From NCBI RefSeq assembly GCF_000171815.1, contig NZ_ABGR01000003.1:1-64000 (forward strand): DNA of 64,000 nt, given 5' to 3'. The position numbers were made by a program, and so were the translations under genes. The stretch is from Vibrio sp. AND4. GTDB taxonomy: Bacteria > Pseudomonadota > Gammaproteobacteria > Enterobacterales > Vibrionaceae. Below, one piece after another: positions 18,842 to 27,044 of the stretch. A model generated the notes under the pieces. It saw nothing but the letters and a program-made list of their open reading frames with translations. It was not told the DNA's origin and ran no database searches. Numbering within the stretch: position 1 is the stretch's first letter; each line of letters opens with the position of its first letter.

Positions 18842-19156
18842 TCAGCACAACTCTTGATCTAGAGCATCGATGATGAAAGTCAGCGCCCCGATCCCCATAT
18901 CTGCCACCAAAGATTCCATCGGACTTAAGTTATGGTAGATTTGGTCCAATTCCGATTGGTCAATATAACCTTTATGCAAGTACAGCTCTTTGTACTTCAT
19001 CAATCGTTTCTGTGATTCATGGGTTAACCAGGTAACATCAAAACGTATTTCGCGGCTACGCTCGCTAATTTCGGCAAGCAATTGTTCTAAAACGCGTTGC
19101 GTTTTGCGAACACTCACATCACCAGTGATTGATTTATAATTCTTATATTTTTCCAT
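18842..19156 (-). CDS. Uncharacterised 104-residue protein
   Basis: I do not recognise this protein. It is charged and largely helical (RKTQRVLEQLLAEISERSREIRFDV), has no signal peptide, and ends with a hydrophobic ADMGIGALTFIIDAL segment that is too short and interrupted for a sure membrane helix. The gene is divergent from the HTH regulator gene at 19297 with about 140 bases between, so the regulator may control both. There is no similarity I can name to an antitoxin or toxin family. Confidence 0.6.
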   Translation of the reverse strand: MEKYKNYKSITGDVSVRKTQRVLEQLLAEISERSREIRFDVTWLTHESQKRLMKYKELYLHKGYIDQSELDQIYHNLSPMESLVADMGIGALTFIIDALDQELC

Positions 19157-19267
19157 TCTCTGAAACTGACTGAAATTCCGTATTTTTTTTGTGGAATGAC
19201 ATTCTCATCGCTATATCAACGTGGGTAAATACGTGGTGGTTAAACTGGTCCGGTTATTGCAATCTTT

Positions 19268-19283
19268 AGGACAAAACTGTCCT
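19268..19283. promoter_or_regulatory. Inverted repeat at the start of the HTH regulator gene
   Basis: AGGACA and TGTCCT form a perfect dyad with a four-base spacer, 14-29 bases before the regulator ATG and close to its ribosome binding site. The position fits autorepression by the XRE-type protein. Confidence 0.45.
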
Positions 19284-19296
19284 ACGGGGAGTGACT

Positions 19297-19644
19297 ATGC
19301 ACATAGACCCACTGATTGAAGTACTAATTGCCCGACGTAAAGAGAGAGGTATGTCACGCGGGCAAATGGCAAAAATCGCAGGCATGAGCGAAAAGACCTA
19401 TCAAAGGATTGAGAGAGGCGAGTCAGATTTAAAACTCTCCCAGTACCGCTCCATTCTGAGAACGCTCAACCTAAGTGATTTGGATATCGCATTGGATGCA
19501 AGAGGCGTTGGAAATATTTCCGCAAGTGATGTCGTGTCAGCAGCACGCTTATTGTCACCCGAAGCGCAGTCTATGTTGACCAAGCTAATCTTCTTAGTGC
19601 TACATCAGAAAGCCACCGAAAGTAAAGACCGCAAAAAATCATAA
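19297..19644 (+). CDS. XRE-family helix-turn-helix regulator
   Basis: The 115-residue protein has a clear Cro/CI-type HTH in its first 65 residues: ARRKERGMSRGQMAKIAGMS followed by KTYQRIERGESD. The C-terminal third is a short helical tail with no known domain. I chose the ATG at 19297, since GGGGAG ends five bases before it; a GTG six bases upstream is the alternative. It is divergent from the unknown gene at 18842 and followed by a short gap before the secreted His/Tyr-rich protein gene. It probably represses its own promoter through the dyad at 19268. Confidence 0.78.
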   Translation: MHIDPLIEVLIARRKERGMSRGQMAKIAGMSEKTYQRIERGESDLKLSQYRSILRTLNLSDLDIALDARGVGNISASDVVSAARLLSPEAQSMLTKLIFLVLHQKATESKDRKKS

Positions 19645-19734
19645 ATATGCCCCCTAGACTCTAAGTTCAAACAAAGTTATGGTGGACTTATTGATAGGTT
19701 AACGGTTCGTGCTCAGCACTATGGGGGAAGTATT

Positions 19735-20472
19735 ATGAGAAGCCTTGGAATCATGGCGACCATCATGCTTTGTCTGTGTTGGACGTCATTATCACCAGCG
19801 CAGCCACAAGTTAGCAACGCTAACAAAACGGCTACTCAACCGGGTGACAAACACGATTTACGACCGCTTCAGCGACATCATCAATCCATCAAACACTCTC
19901 ATCATCACCATCGACCTTATTACCGCCCCCCCTACTACCACCGATCGTTTTTCTATCATCGGCCACCATATTCCATCAGAGACCATCGCTACCACTCGCC
20001 GTTTATCTACGTGAGACCTGGATATTGGTATCCGCCTTATCGTGGTCGGTATTCTTATTATCACCGTGATTTAGCGAACATAGCGACCTTTGCTGTCTTC
20101 GCTGGCATCACCTATGCCATCGTTCAAGACGCTTATTATCGTCGCGAAGGCGCACGCTATGTGTATGTTCGCTATCCACCAAGCGGAAATTACACCATTC
20201 TTCGTGATGAAAGTGTGAAGAACAGTGATGCTGCATCCACAAAATCAATTGTTTCGCCATCGATAAGCACAAACACAGCGCGAATGAATCCAGCACCACC
20301 TGCGCCTAAACCAGAACCTAATCGATACAAACTCGGCGAAATCGTAGACTCATTACCTCACACTAAAGAAACAGTGGTAGTGAATGGACAAAGCTATTTC
20401 AAGTACAACAACACGTGGTTTACGCCGCTCAGAACGGAACATAAGTTTAAGGTAGTGGAATCACCCTTGTAG
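19735..20472 (+). CDS. Exported His/Tyr/Pro-rich protein (DUF6515-like)
   Basis: The 245-residue product has a signal peptide ending near SPAQP (residues 1-23). It is followed by an extreme His/Tyr/Pro/Arg-rich stretch (about 45-110), a hydrophobic segment (ATFAVFAGITYAIV, about 117-130) and a C-terminal module with LGEIVDSLPHTKETVVVNGQ split before a YFKYNNTWF motif, as in DUF6515-type small envelope domains. Metal or polyanion binding by the His-rich part is possible but unproven. GGGGGAAG precedes the ATG. It follows the XRE regulator by about 90 bases on the same strand. Confidence 0.72.
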   Translation: MRSLGIMATIMLCLCWTSLSPAQPQVSNANKTATQPGDKHDLRPLQRHHQSIKHSHHHHRPYYRPPYYHRSFFYHRPPYSIRDHRYHSPFIYVRPGYWYPPYRGRYSYYHRDLANIATFAVFAGITYAIVQDAYYRREGARYVYVRYPPSGNYTILRDESVKNSDAASTKSIVSPSISTNTARMNPAPPAPKPEPNRYKLGEIVDSLPHTKETVVVNGQSYFKYNNTWFTPLRTEHKFKVVESPL

Positions 20473-20536
20473 CTAAATACGCACTCAGTAGCAGCGAATT
20501 ACTGAGGGGGCCGAGACTCAGCCAAAAACGAATTGA

Positions 20537-22285
20537 TTAATCGGCAGACCATACCGAACGGATGTCCGGCCAACCCCAGTTGGTGAGGGTGACGTCTTCT
20601 AGTACGCCTTGAAAGCGCAGTGTCTGAGTGTGATGAAACATAGGGGCGATCCAATATTCGCTAATAAGCGTTGAAGCAACAGGCTCTAATGCTTTGAGAT
20701 AACCGTCCAGCGAAGTATGAGCACGCACGTACTCTAGTTGGTTATCTAGCCATTTCGCATTATCCTCACCCAAGGCGTAGTGCAACACGGAATTACTGAA
20801 TAGATTGCTGTAAGCCGACGCATGACGGTTGTCGTCCAAGTTGATATTCGTCACGACCAACGTCTCATCTAAGGTGCCATTTTTGGCCTTTTCACTTAGG
20901 TCTCGGTAGGGATACATAACAATACTGACGCTGCAGCCACTCCCCTCTAGTCGATGAGAGATAGCACGCGCACATCGACGTAACGCCGTATAATTGTAAC
21001 CAGCGATGGTGATCTTTTTGGGCAATTTCACCTCTTCACCAAACGGTCTTAACACGGGCTTCCAGGTTGGTAACATATTGTATGCTGGCACATTTCCAAA
21101 CACGATTTTTTCCTTGAACATCACATCTGCAAGTCGCTCTGGTTGAATCAAGTCTGCAATATAACGGCGCTGTGCTAGAGACAGAGGATATTTGGAATGA
21201 TGATTGAACAAAGCGAACAAACAACCGTCTTCCGTTCTACTGTGTTGGGCATCGAGAGGCGATTTGTTATCTTGAGTAGACACATAATGACCACACAAGG
21301 TCTCACTAACCTTGATAGGCGCACTACCACTGAGAGAAGGGTTTTCCATTTTTCCATCATCGACAATCCAAATCGTCACCATATCCGCTAAAACTCGGCA
21401 ACCGTAATAGTTATCAAATGCTTGAAGTTTAAGTCGACTGGAATTGTGCTCAACCACGGAAAACGCCCCACTACCAATCACCAAATTGTTATTCGCAGCA
21501 TTTACTTGGCTAACAGGCTGAATGCCGTATTTCACACCCGAGATAAGCCCTGCAAAACCCAAATCAGGCTGACTGAGAGTAAACACAACTTTGAGAGGGT
21601 TCGGCGCTGTAATGTCGGTAACATGAGCGAGCTCTTTTTGGTAATACTCCAATGAGCTCAGTTTCGCAAACAGGCTCATCACCGTATCAGCATCAATCGG
21701 CACACCATTGTGAAAAGTTAAACCAGGACGAAGATAAAAGGTCCATTCATAGTGTTTCTCATCGTAGCGCCAGTGGTGGGCCAGTTCTGGCTGTACAATA
21801 CCGTTGTAATCACTCGACACTAAACAGCAATAAATTTGACGCAAAAAGAAACGTTCACTACTCCGGTGTAATTGGTGAGGAACAATACGCTCGAACATAC
21901 GTTTATACGTAAGCTGGATATTAAGCCGCCCTTCTTGAACAGATGCGCCCGAGGTCGTTTTGAGCAAGCGTCCGAAAGCCGCCTCATTTTCATCAAGAAT
22001 CGCCAACGCTTTTTCATATTTGCCAAGCTTAATGCGCTCCAGTGCAAGGCTCTCTTTTAGCGTGCTTAATTCAATATTTAAGATCAGTGTCGAGCGCTGG
22101 TTACGGCCTGACTTTGGCTGCCAACTTAACCACATGACCTCCTGCATTTGCGAAAGTAAACTACGCGCGTGACGAGGAGAGGTGAACAGTAAATCTGCCA
22201 CTTCCTGCAGCGTGGTTTTAACCTCACAACCGACAGTCAGCGGAGTGAGTCGCTGGTAATAACGGAATAAATTTAGATCAGACAC
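20537..22285 (-). CDS. sgrR: SgrR-family transcriptional regulator with solute-binding domain
   Basis: The 582-residue protein has an N-terminal winged HTH domain (about 1-110, EVADLLFTSPRHARSLLSQM) joined to a family 5 extracellular-solute-binding-like domain (about 160-480, with WTFYLRPGLTFHNGVPIDAD) but no signal peptide, so it acts in the cytoplasm. This is the SgrR architecture; in enterics SgrR activates the small RNA SgrS under glucose-phosphate stress. Here a 44-codon gene with its own terminator lies divergently 250 bases away, where sgrS/sgrT would be expected. Whether the effector is a sugar phosphate in this organism is not known. Confidence 0.82.
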   Translation of the reverse strand: MSDLNLFRYYQRLTPLTVGCEVKTTLQEVADLLFTSPRHARSLLSQMQEVMWLSWQPKSGRNQRSTLILNIELSTLKESLALERIKLGKYEKALAILDENEAAFGRLLKTTSGASVQEGRLNIQLTYKRMFERIVPHQLHRSSERFFLRQIYCCLVSSDYNGIVQPELAHHWRYDEKHYEWTFYLRPGLTFHNGVPIDADTVMSLFAKLSSLEYYQKELAHVTDITAPNPLKVVFTLSQPDLGFAGLISGVKYGIQPVSQVNAANNNLVIGSGAFSVVEHNSSRLKLQAFDNYYGCRVLADMVTIWIVDDGKMENPSLSGSAPIKVSETLCGHYVSTQDNKSPLDAQHSRTEDGCLFALFNHHSKYPLSLAQRRYIADLIQPERLADVMFKEKIVFGNVPAYNMLPTWKPVLRPFGEEVKLPKKITIAGYNYTALRRCARAISHRLEGSGCSVSIVMYPYRDLSEKAKNGTLDETLVVTNINLDDNRHASAYSNLFSNSVLHYALGEDNAKWLDNQLEYVRAHTSLDGYLKALEPVASTLISEYWIAPMFHHTQTLRFQGVLEDVTLTNWGWPDIRSVWSAD

Positions 22286-22536
22286 AGCGCGTCCTCGAGA
22301 AGTAGCCGTAGTTTATTTTACTCAATTTATCCACCCAAAAATAAGAAAACTTCCATTTACTTTGTTCCCCTTTTCTCTTCAAAGGGCCGAAAAATGCGAG
22401 GGATTGAGTGATTTTTAGCAGTTATATGGAACAAACAAAAGAAATACACTCTCTTTTTCCGCTCCTCTTTTCTATGCACAATCATACTGTAAAGATGTAT
22501 GCATACTAACACTACCAGCACGAAGGAGGAAATATC

Positions 22537-22671
22537 ATGCGAACACAAAAGAAGTCTGCAAAAGCCTTGCCTAAAATGGCAGCTTATTTCCAACAGCGTA
22601 TCGCTCGTTCGAAAAACAAATTGGAAGTGATTGCACTAAAAAATATGAAAGAGTTGTTGAATTGGCAATAA
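22537..22671 (+). CDS. 44-residue basic protein divergent from sgrR
   Basis: A short frame starts at ATG 22537 behind a textbook AAGGAGG seven bases upstream and ends at TAA 22669-22671. The product is strongly basic (KKSAKALPKMAAYFQQRIAR) and ends in LLNWQ, with no membrane segment. It is followed within 15 bases by a perfect 12-pair terminator, so the whole transcript is probably 200-260 bases. Position and size recall SgrT (43 residues), which is encoded within SgrS RNA beside sgrR in enterics, but the residues do not resemble E. coli SgrT, so the link is only positional. Confidence 0.7.
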   Translation: MRTQKKSAKALPKMAAYFQQRIARSKNKLEVIALKNMKELLNWQ

Positions 22672-22685
22672 CTTAAAACAACCCC

Positions 22686-22749
22686 AAGCAGAACTTAGCT
22701 CCGGATACCACACCCCCACTTAGTTGTGTCTTTAAGTTCTGCTTTTTCT
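22686..22749 (+). terminator. Long-stem terminator after the 44-codon gene
   Basis: AAGCAGAACTTA (22686-22697) pairs perfectly with TAAGTTCTGCTT (22733-22744); the 35-base loop can fold further (ACCACAC region with GTTGTGT). The stem runs into a T run and a second T-rich stretch. Confidence 0.8.
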
Positions 22750-22854
22750 CATTTTTCTTAATTCCATTCCCTCTGTTTTCTCCAATTGTTGCATCTCCAA
22801 CAGAGCAGGCGTACAATTCATCGTAATTCGACGATAATCCATTAAGGCCAGAAA

Positions 22855-23196
22855 ATGAGTGATAAATGCAAAAGCACTTGTGACGTTTCTTTCACGACGA
22901 CGCAACAACAACTCGAGAAAGAGCAAATTCTGGCAGCACAAGCAAAAGCTTTGTCACATCCAGCGCGTTTACGCATTTTACATATCCTACACACTCTCGA
23001 CACAATGGGTGGTTGTTTGAATAGTGATTTGGTCTCGGAACTTGGCCTTGCTCAGTCTACGGTTTCTGAACACTTGCGTATTCTAAAGCAAGCAGGCTTT
23101 ATTAGTGCTGAGCCAAACCCACCTAAGGTGTGTTACCGCATTCAACGTGGCGCGTTTGATAAGTTCAATCTAGGATTTTCTAAGTTATTTGATTAA
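22855..23196 (+). CDS. arsR: ArsR-family metalloregulator
   Basis: The 113-residue winged-helix repressor has the ArsR core AKALSHPARLRILHIL and the recognition helix LAQSTVSEHLRILKQAGFI (about 65-85). It lacks the ELCVCDL metal loop of E. coli ArsR; candidate arsenite thiols are C5 and C9 in the N-terminal tail, C45 (MGGCLNSD) and a cysteine in VCYR. It precedes the ACR3 arsenite permease gene by about 85 bases on the same strand and presumably represses both until As(III) or Sb(III) binds. The different thiol arrangement means its site differs from the classical one (inference). Confidence 0.82.
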   Translation: MSDKCKSTCDVSFTTTQQQLEKEQILAAQAKALSHPARLRILHILHTLDTMGGCLNSDLVSELGLAQSTVSEHLRILKQAGFISAEPNPPKVCYRIQRGAFDKFNLGFSKLFD

Positions 23197-23280
23197 TGGC
23201 CTTTGCATGCTAATAAAGCGAGTAGAGATAAACTTACACTTAAGTATCGCTTTTCGACGATAAACGAACGAGAGATAACT

Positions 23281-24336
23281 ATGACAACTCAAGTTATAAA
23301 TAGTGCCAGCGGCAAAATGAGCTTTTTGGACCGTTACCTAACGGTTTGGATTTTTGTCGCTATGGCAATCGGCGTTGCCATTGGTGCAGCATTTCCTCAA
23401 GTTGCTGAGTGGAACGAGTCAATGTCCGTCGGCAGCACGAACGTACCGCTCGCGATCGGTTTGATTTTGATGATGTACCCACCATTAGCAAAAGTGAACT
23501 ACAACTTACTCGGTACAGTCACTAAGGACAGAAAAGCAATCACACTGTCATTGGTGATGAACTGGATTGTTGGCCCGATTTTGATGTTCATCCTTGCATT
23601 AACTTTCCTCGGCGATCATCCGGGTTATATGGTTGGTATTATTTTGATCGGACTTGCTCGCTGTATTGCAATGGTACTTGTATGGAACGACATTGGTGGC
23701 GGAAACAAAGAATACGGTGCAGCTTTGGTCGCACTAAACAGCGCTTTCCAAATCGTAACTTACAGTGTAATGGCATGGTTGTTCATCACTGTCTTACCAC
23801 CAATCTTTGGTTACGAAGGCTTCGTGGTTGACATCTCGATGATGGACATCGCCGAAAGTGTGCTTATTTACCTTGGTATTCCATTCCTTGCGGGCTTTTT
23901 GAGTCGTAAATGGCTTGTCGCAGCGAAAGGTGAGCAATGGTACAACGAAGTATTTATTCCTCGCATTTCGCCAATCACGCTTATCGCCCTGCTTGCAACC
24001 ATCGTACTGATGTTTAGCTTGAAAGGGGAAATGATACTTGAGTTGCCAATAGACGTTCTGCGTGTTGCGATTCCACTGGCTATCTATTTCTTGTTGATGT
24101 TCTTTGTGAGCTTCTTCATCGGCAAGAAAATGGGCATCGACTATGACAAAAACGCCTCAATTGCTTTCACCGCGACTGGTAATAACTTCGAATTGGCGAT
24201 TGCGGTTTCTATCGCGGTGTTTGGTTTAAACTCAGACCAAGCATTCGCCGGGGTAATTGGCCCACTGATCGAGGTGCCTGTATTGATTGCTTTGGTGAAC
24301 GTGGCTCTGAAAATGAAGCAGAAATATTACCAATAA
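23281..24336 (+). CDS. acr3: ACR3-family arsenite efflux permease
   Basis: The 351-residue protein has ten probable membrane helices and the ACR3 motifs: [15 protein letters not shown] split around the conserved cysteine, [17 protein letters not shown] near the C-terminus, and [14 protein letters not shown]. It exports arsenite from the cytoplasm using the proton motive force. I use the ATG at 23281, which gives the usual MTTQ...MSFLDRYL N-terminus; a frame from 23203 would add 26 residues without a ribosome binding site. It forms an operon with arsR. No arsenate reductase gene lies next to it. Confidence 0.9.
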   Translation: MTTQVINSASGKMSFLDRYLTVWIFVAMAIGVAIGAAFPQVAEWNESMSVGSTNVPLAIGLILMMYPPLAKVNYNLLGTVTKDRKAITLSLVMNWIVGPILMFILALTFLGDHPGYMVGIILIGLARCIAMVLVWNDIGGGNKEYGAALVALNSAFQIVTYSVMAWLFITVLPPIFGYEGFVVDISMMDIAESVLIYLGIPFLAGFLSRKWLVAAKGEQWYNEVFIPRISPITLIALLATIVLMFSLKGEMILELPIDVLRVAIPLAIYFLLMFFVSFFIGKKMGIDYDKNASIAFTATGNNFELAIAVSIAVFGLNSDQAFAGVIGPLIEVPVLIALVNVALKMKQKYYQ

Positions 24337-24400
24337 CATCATGCATATCCATGGGGATGGCCTTAATAAAAAACGTTTCCCGTGAAGCTTATATTAATTA

Positions 24401-24438
24401 CACAACCGCCCTGTAAGCCTACAGGGCGGTTGTGTATT
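24401..24438. terminator. Terminator after acr3
   Basis: A perfect 15-pair stem (CACAACCGCCCTGTA with its complement) and a four-base loop lie 65 bases after the acr3 stop, followed by TATTTCGTT. It also marks the edge of the Rhs island. Confidence 0.8.
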
Positions 24439-24492
24439 TCGTTAAACAGCATCCGAGTGGCACTGTATAATTGAATGAATATCGTCAGCTTA

Positions 24493-24865
24493 TCAATTTT
24501 TGATTAAATACAACAAATAGCTCATAGAATATTTAGAAAAAATTCTATTATTAATCACTAAATATTCCCCCCGATCATTGAATGAAAATGTATTACAACC
24601 CACATCATCTCTAAGTAAGCTAAAGATGACATTACTATAAATACTACGCTCGAGATCACACCTAATGAACGCCAATTTTTCAAGCTTATTAAGGTAATTA
24701 ATCCACTTATAAAAGGCATAGTAACTATCAACAAAAAAAATCGTTTAATAAAATTTGTTGTTCTTCAAGAATTAAAACAAAAGCTAGATCTAATAAAATC
24801 AGATAGAAGAAATACATTAAAGCAATGACAATATTAACTTTGATGATTTCTAATGATTTTTTCAT
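24493..24865 (-). pseudogene. Frameshifted membrane protein gene, relic immunity gene of a decayed Rhs tip
   Basis: From ATG 24865 (AAGG seven bases upstream) a frame codes for a membrane helix (VNIVIALMYFFYLILLDLAF) and stops after 45 codons just beyond a run of eight T (minus strand; 24733-24740). If one T is removed, the frame continues for 78 more codons to a stop at 24493, giving about 123 residues that end NRIFSKYSMSYLLYLIKN. It overlaps the end of the decayed Rhs tip frame by about 30 bases, as the two intact immunity-like genes overlap or abut their tips. It is therefore probably a broken immunity gene; slippage at the homopolymer could restore it. Confidence 0.55.
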
Positions 24866-25115
24866 TACAAAGCCTTAATTGTAGTGTTAAAAATGTAAAG
24901 TTTAAGTGGTTAACTTTAACTTTAACTTTAACTTTACATACAACTATCCCCCCTAGAGTTGAAAAAGCAAGGTCAAGTTGTGCCCCCAGAAACGCACCAC
25001 GGGCACAAACCAGTTAGATCGGTCAATCCTGACGTGTCACCATTCGCATAAGTGTAGAGCTTTATTCCACCTTGCTATTGCAATGGTTTACGCTTGATTC
25101 AGCGTCTTAAGTCTT
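24834..25115 (-). pseudogene. Decayed Rhs core end and tip (third tip module)
   Basis: The minus strand holds a degraded copy of the end of the Rhs core: 25041-25110 can be read as PLQ-stop-QGGIKLYTYANGD, matching DPLQEQGGINLYAYVNGD of the intact gene. It then runs, after a frame change and deletion, into GAFLGAQLDLAFSTLGGIV, nearly identical to the end of the active tip. The last 30 codons differ and contain four GTTAAA units (KVKVKVKV), stopping at 24834. Internal stops and frame changes show that it is no longer functional. Confidence 0.7.
24911..24935. repeat. Hexanucleotide repeat TTAACT x4
   Basis: Four tandem TTAACT units lie inside the decayed tip, coding Lys-Val repeats on the minus strand. 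Such simple repeats expand and contract by slippage. Confidence 0.7.
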
Positions 25116-25179
25116 GTAAATAAGATCTGCAGTCATTACTGTGTATTCTCAATAGATGTCACTCCAAATCAGATTGGCT

Positions 25180-25494
25180 CTAAGACTTTAAATATATATC
25201 AATGATAGTTTTATAATATAAACCAACTACCCCACCAATAATCCCAAAAAATAAACTGAAATCTAATACATACATTAAAATAGATGTAAATAACATTCCT
25301 ATCACAGCCATAAAGTATTTTGCATTAATAGATTTAAAACCAATAATCTCAAAACCAACCCCAAAACCAATGAACATTCCAACCAATCCAAAAATCAGTA
25401 TATTATCGAAGTTAGCTGGCCCAATTATTAAATGGTAGGCTGATAGTAGTAAAAAACCGACAATACCAAAAGCAACTAACTTAATTACATCCAC
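25180..25494 (-). CDS. Candidate immunity protein of the orphan Rhs tip (membrane protein)
   Basis: The 104-residue product is almost entirely hydrophobic with three to four membrane helices (KLVAFGIVGFLLLSAYHL at the start, FGLVGMFIGFGVGFEI, YFMAVIGMLFTSILMYVL). I choose a GTG at 25494, because GGAGGT stands seven bases before it inside the last codons of the tip; the genes then overlap by 14 bases. This tight coupling is typical of toxin-immunity pairs. A membrane-integral immunity protein points to a tip that attacks the inner membrane (inference). No family could be named. Confidence 0.65.
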   Translation of the reverse strand: MDVIKLVAFGIVGFLLLSAYHLIIGPANFDNILIFGLVGMFIGFGVGFEIIGFKSINAKYFMAVIGMLFTSILMYVLDFSLFFGIIGGVVGLYYKTIIDIYLKS

Positions 25495-26470
25495 AAGGAC
25501 TACCTCCAATATTAGATGCACTCTTATGAATATACTTACTACCTTGCCACGTAGCTTGTAATTTCAAGTGTGATTTCGCTACATTTTTTCCCGCCGCAGT
25601 CCCATGAACCAAGCCTTTAAATATTTTTTTTAAGCTTGAAATTCCACTTGGGCCAACGACACTGAACAAACCACTCCAAAGTAGATCTGTTTTATCCACA
25701 CAGTCCCAACTAATCCATTCACCTGTATTGCGGTAATATTTAGCGCCTTGCACCACGTAATCTACACCCGCTCCGATAGCAAATGCAAAAATTGCGTTTC
25801 TACCATCCGGGTCCACGTACCCCAACGGGTCACCATTTACATAAGCATAGAGGTTTATCCCACCTTGCTCTTGCAATGGATCACGGTTAAGCCAACGGCG
25901 CTGATACGGCGAATAGAACCGATAGCCAAAATAAACTAACCCACTCGCAAAGTCACTGCGTTTCGTTGAGTAACCAAAGGGTTGTTGGCTGAAATCGCCG
26001 CCTTCTACTTGACCATATGGGGTGTATTGATAGCTCTCAACTACCTGGCCAGAAGCGTTTAAGACTTTTTGAACATGGCCTAGATGGTTGTACACATAGG
26101 TATAGATGTCACTGCTTGTCTTCGCCACCAGTAGGCCACCGATACCACCCGGTGCAGACTTATCCCAAGCATATTCTTGAAGCACGTCTCCCTCAGCGTT
26201 ACGCTGCTGAAGCTCCACTAACCCAAGGCGAACAAACTGCTTTTCTTCTACCAACGCTTTATTTTTGTATAGCTAATACTGAGCGAGCATATGGTCATGC
26301 CCGTAAGCAAATGTCTCACGATATTTCGTGTCACCCCGGGTAAAACTCAGCTCGATTAAGCGGTTTTCTGCATCGTACTCCGCCTCAAACGGAACGCCAT
26401 CGTCCAAGAGCCCCTTAATTGGGTTACCGTCTTTATCCTACGTAAATGCACTGGTGTCCCCATCCGCCCC
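25481..26470 (-). pseudogene. Orphan Rhs 3' end with an alternative C-terminal tip
   Basis: This is a headless copy of the end of the Rhs core followed by a different tip. Positions 25797-26437 match 27417-28057 of the intact gene with 15 differences, none of them in the 344 bases next to the tip. Two nonsense codons interrupt the frame: TAG for Tyr near 26440 and TAG for Gln near 26275. Downstream of these it is open to 25481, perhaps from a TTG at 26254. The tip is about 104 residues after DPDGRN, contains ISWDCVDKTDLLW and KNVAKSHLKLQATWQGSKYI, and ends SNIGGSPCGCN. It is probably silent storage, usable after recombination. Confidence 0.75.
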
Positions 26471-26485
26471 AAAAGGGTGTGTCCC

Positions 26486-26516
26486 ATAAAGAAAGGCACC
26501 TCAATTCGGTGCCTGT
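26486..26516 (-). terminator. Terminator of the Rhs operon
   Basis: AGGCACC and GGTGCCT form a seven-pair stem with a seven-base loop. On the minus strand it is followed by TTTCTTTA. It lies 60-90 bases after the immunity gene. Confidence 0.75.
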
Positions 26517-26576
26517 CTTTTATTTATCACTTATGCAACAGCTCTACCTTTAATTCCTATACTTTTCATAACCAAC

Positions 26577-27044
26577 TCAAATTAAATAATTATTTTCTTT
26601 CAAAAAGGTGTGTATTTTTTTATCAGAATCATTTTTATTACAGATGTAGTATGATTTTTCTCCATCTCTAATAGTTATTATTTCTCTTTCATAATGAAAC
26701 ACTTTTAACATATCCCAAATTTTTGCCTGGAACATCGTTAAATTTGAAATAGAAAAAATTAATTCATTAGTATGAATGACTTTCTCACCCCAGTAAGTGG
26801 TAATAATGCATTGTTTATTTTTAAACTCCAATGAATAAACCGTTTTCTTTAGTTGATAAAAGTAATTAAATGCCTGTAAGTACGTCAGTATCATCATAGG
26901 GTAAAGGTAAAGCAATATCATTATATTCGGTAAATCAGGACCTATCGTAAGCGCAAAATGTATTTGTGCCATACATAAAGTAACTAAGAGTATTATATTT
27001 ACAGCATTCTGTTTTTTTGTTATCGAATTACAATATATAATCAT
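26577..27044 (-). CDS. Candidate immunity protein of the active Rhs tip
   Basis: The 155-residue product has two membrane helices in its first 75 residues (VNIILLVTLCMAQIHFALTI and MILLYLYPMMILTYLQAF). A mainly beta soluble domain follows (VYSLEFKNKQCIITTYWGEK, later EREIITIRDGEKSYYIC) and looks PH-like in pattern. Its ATG overlaps the Rhs stop codon by one base (TAATG), so the two are translationally coupled. By position it is the immunity factor protecting against the tip of its own Rhs protein. Base composition is more AT-rich than in the Rhs core, as usual for tip/immunity cassettes. No named family was recognised. Confidence 0.65.
   Translation of the reverse strand: MIIYCNSITKKQNAVNIILLVTLCMAQIHFALTIGPDLPNIMILLYLYPMMILTYLQAFNYFYQLKKTVYSLEFKNKQCIITTYWGEKVIHTNELIFSISNLTMFQAKIWDMLKVFHYEREIITIRDGEKSYYICNKNDSDKKIHTFLKENNYLI

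Noticed and set aside
24562..24740. Alternative second frame of the broken immunity-like gene (one base inserted instead of deleted)
   Set aside because: It is also hydrophobic and open for about 60 codons, but the one-base deletion frame stays open longer and has a more protein-like C-terminus. The choice is not certain.
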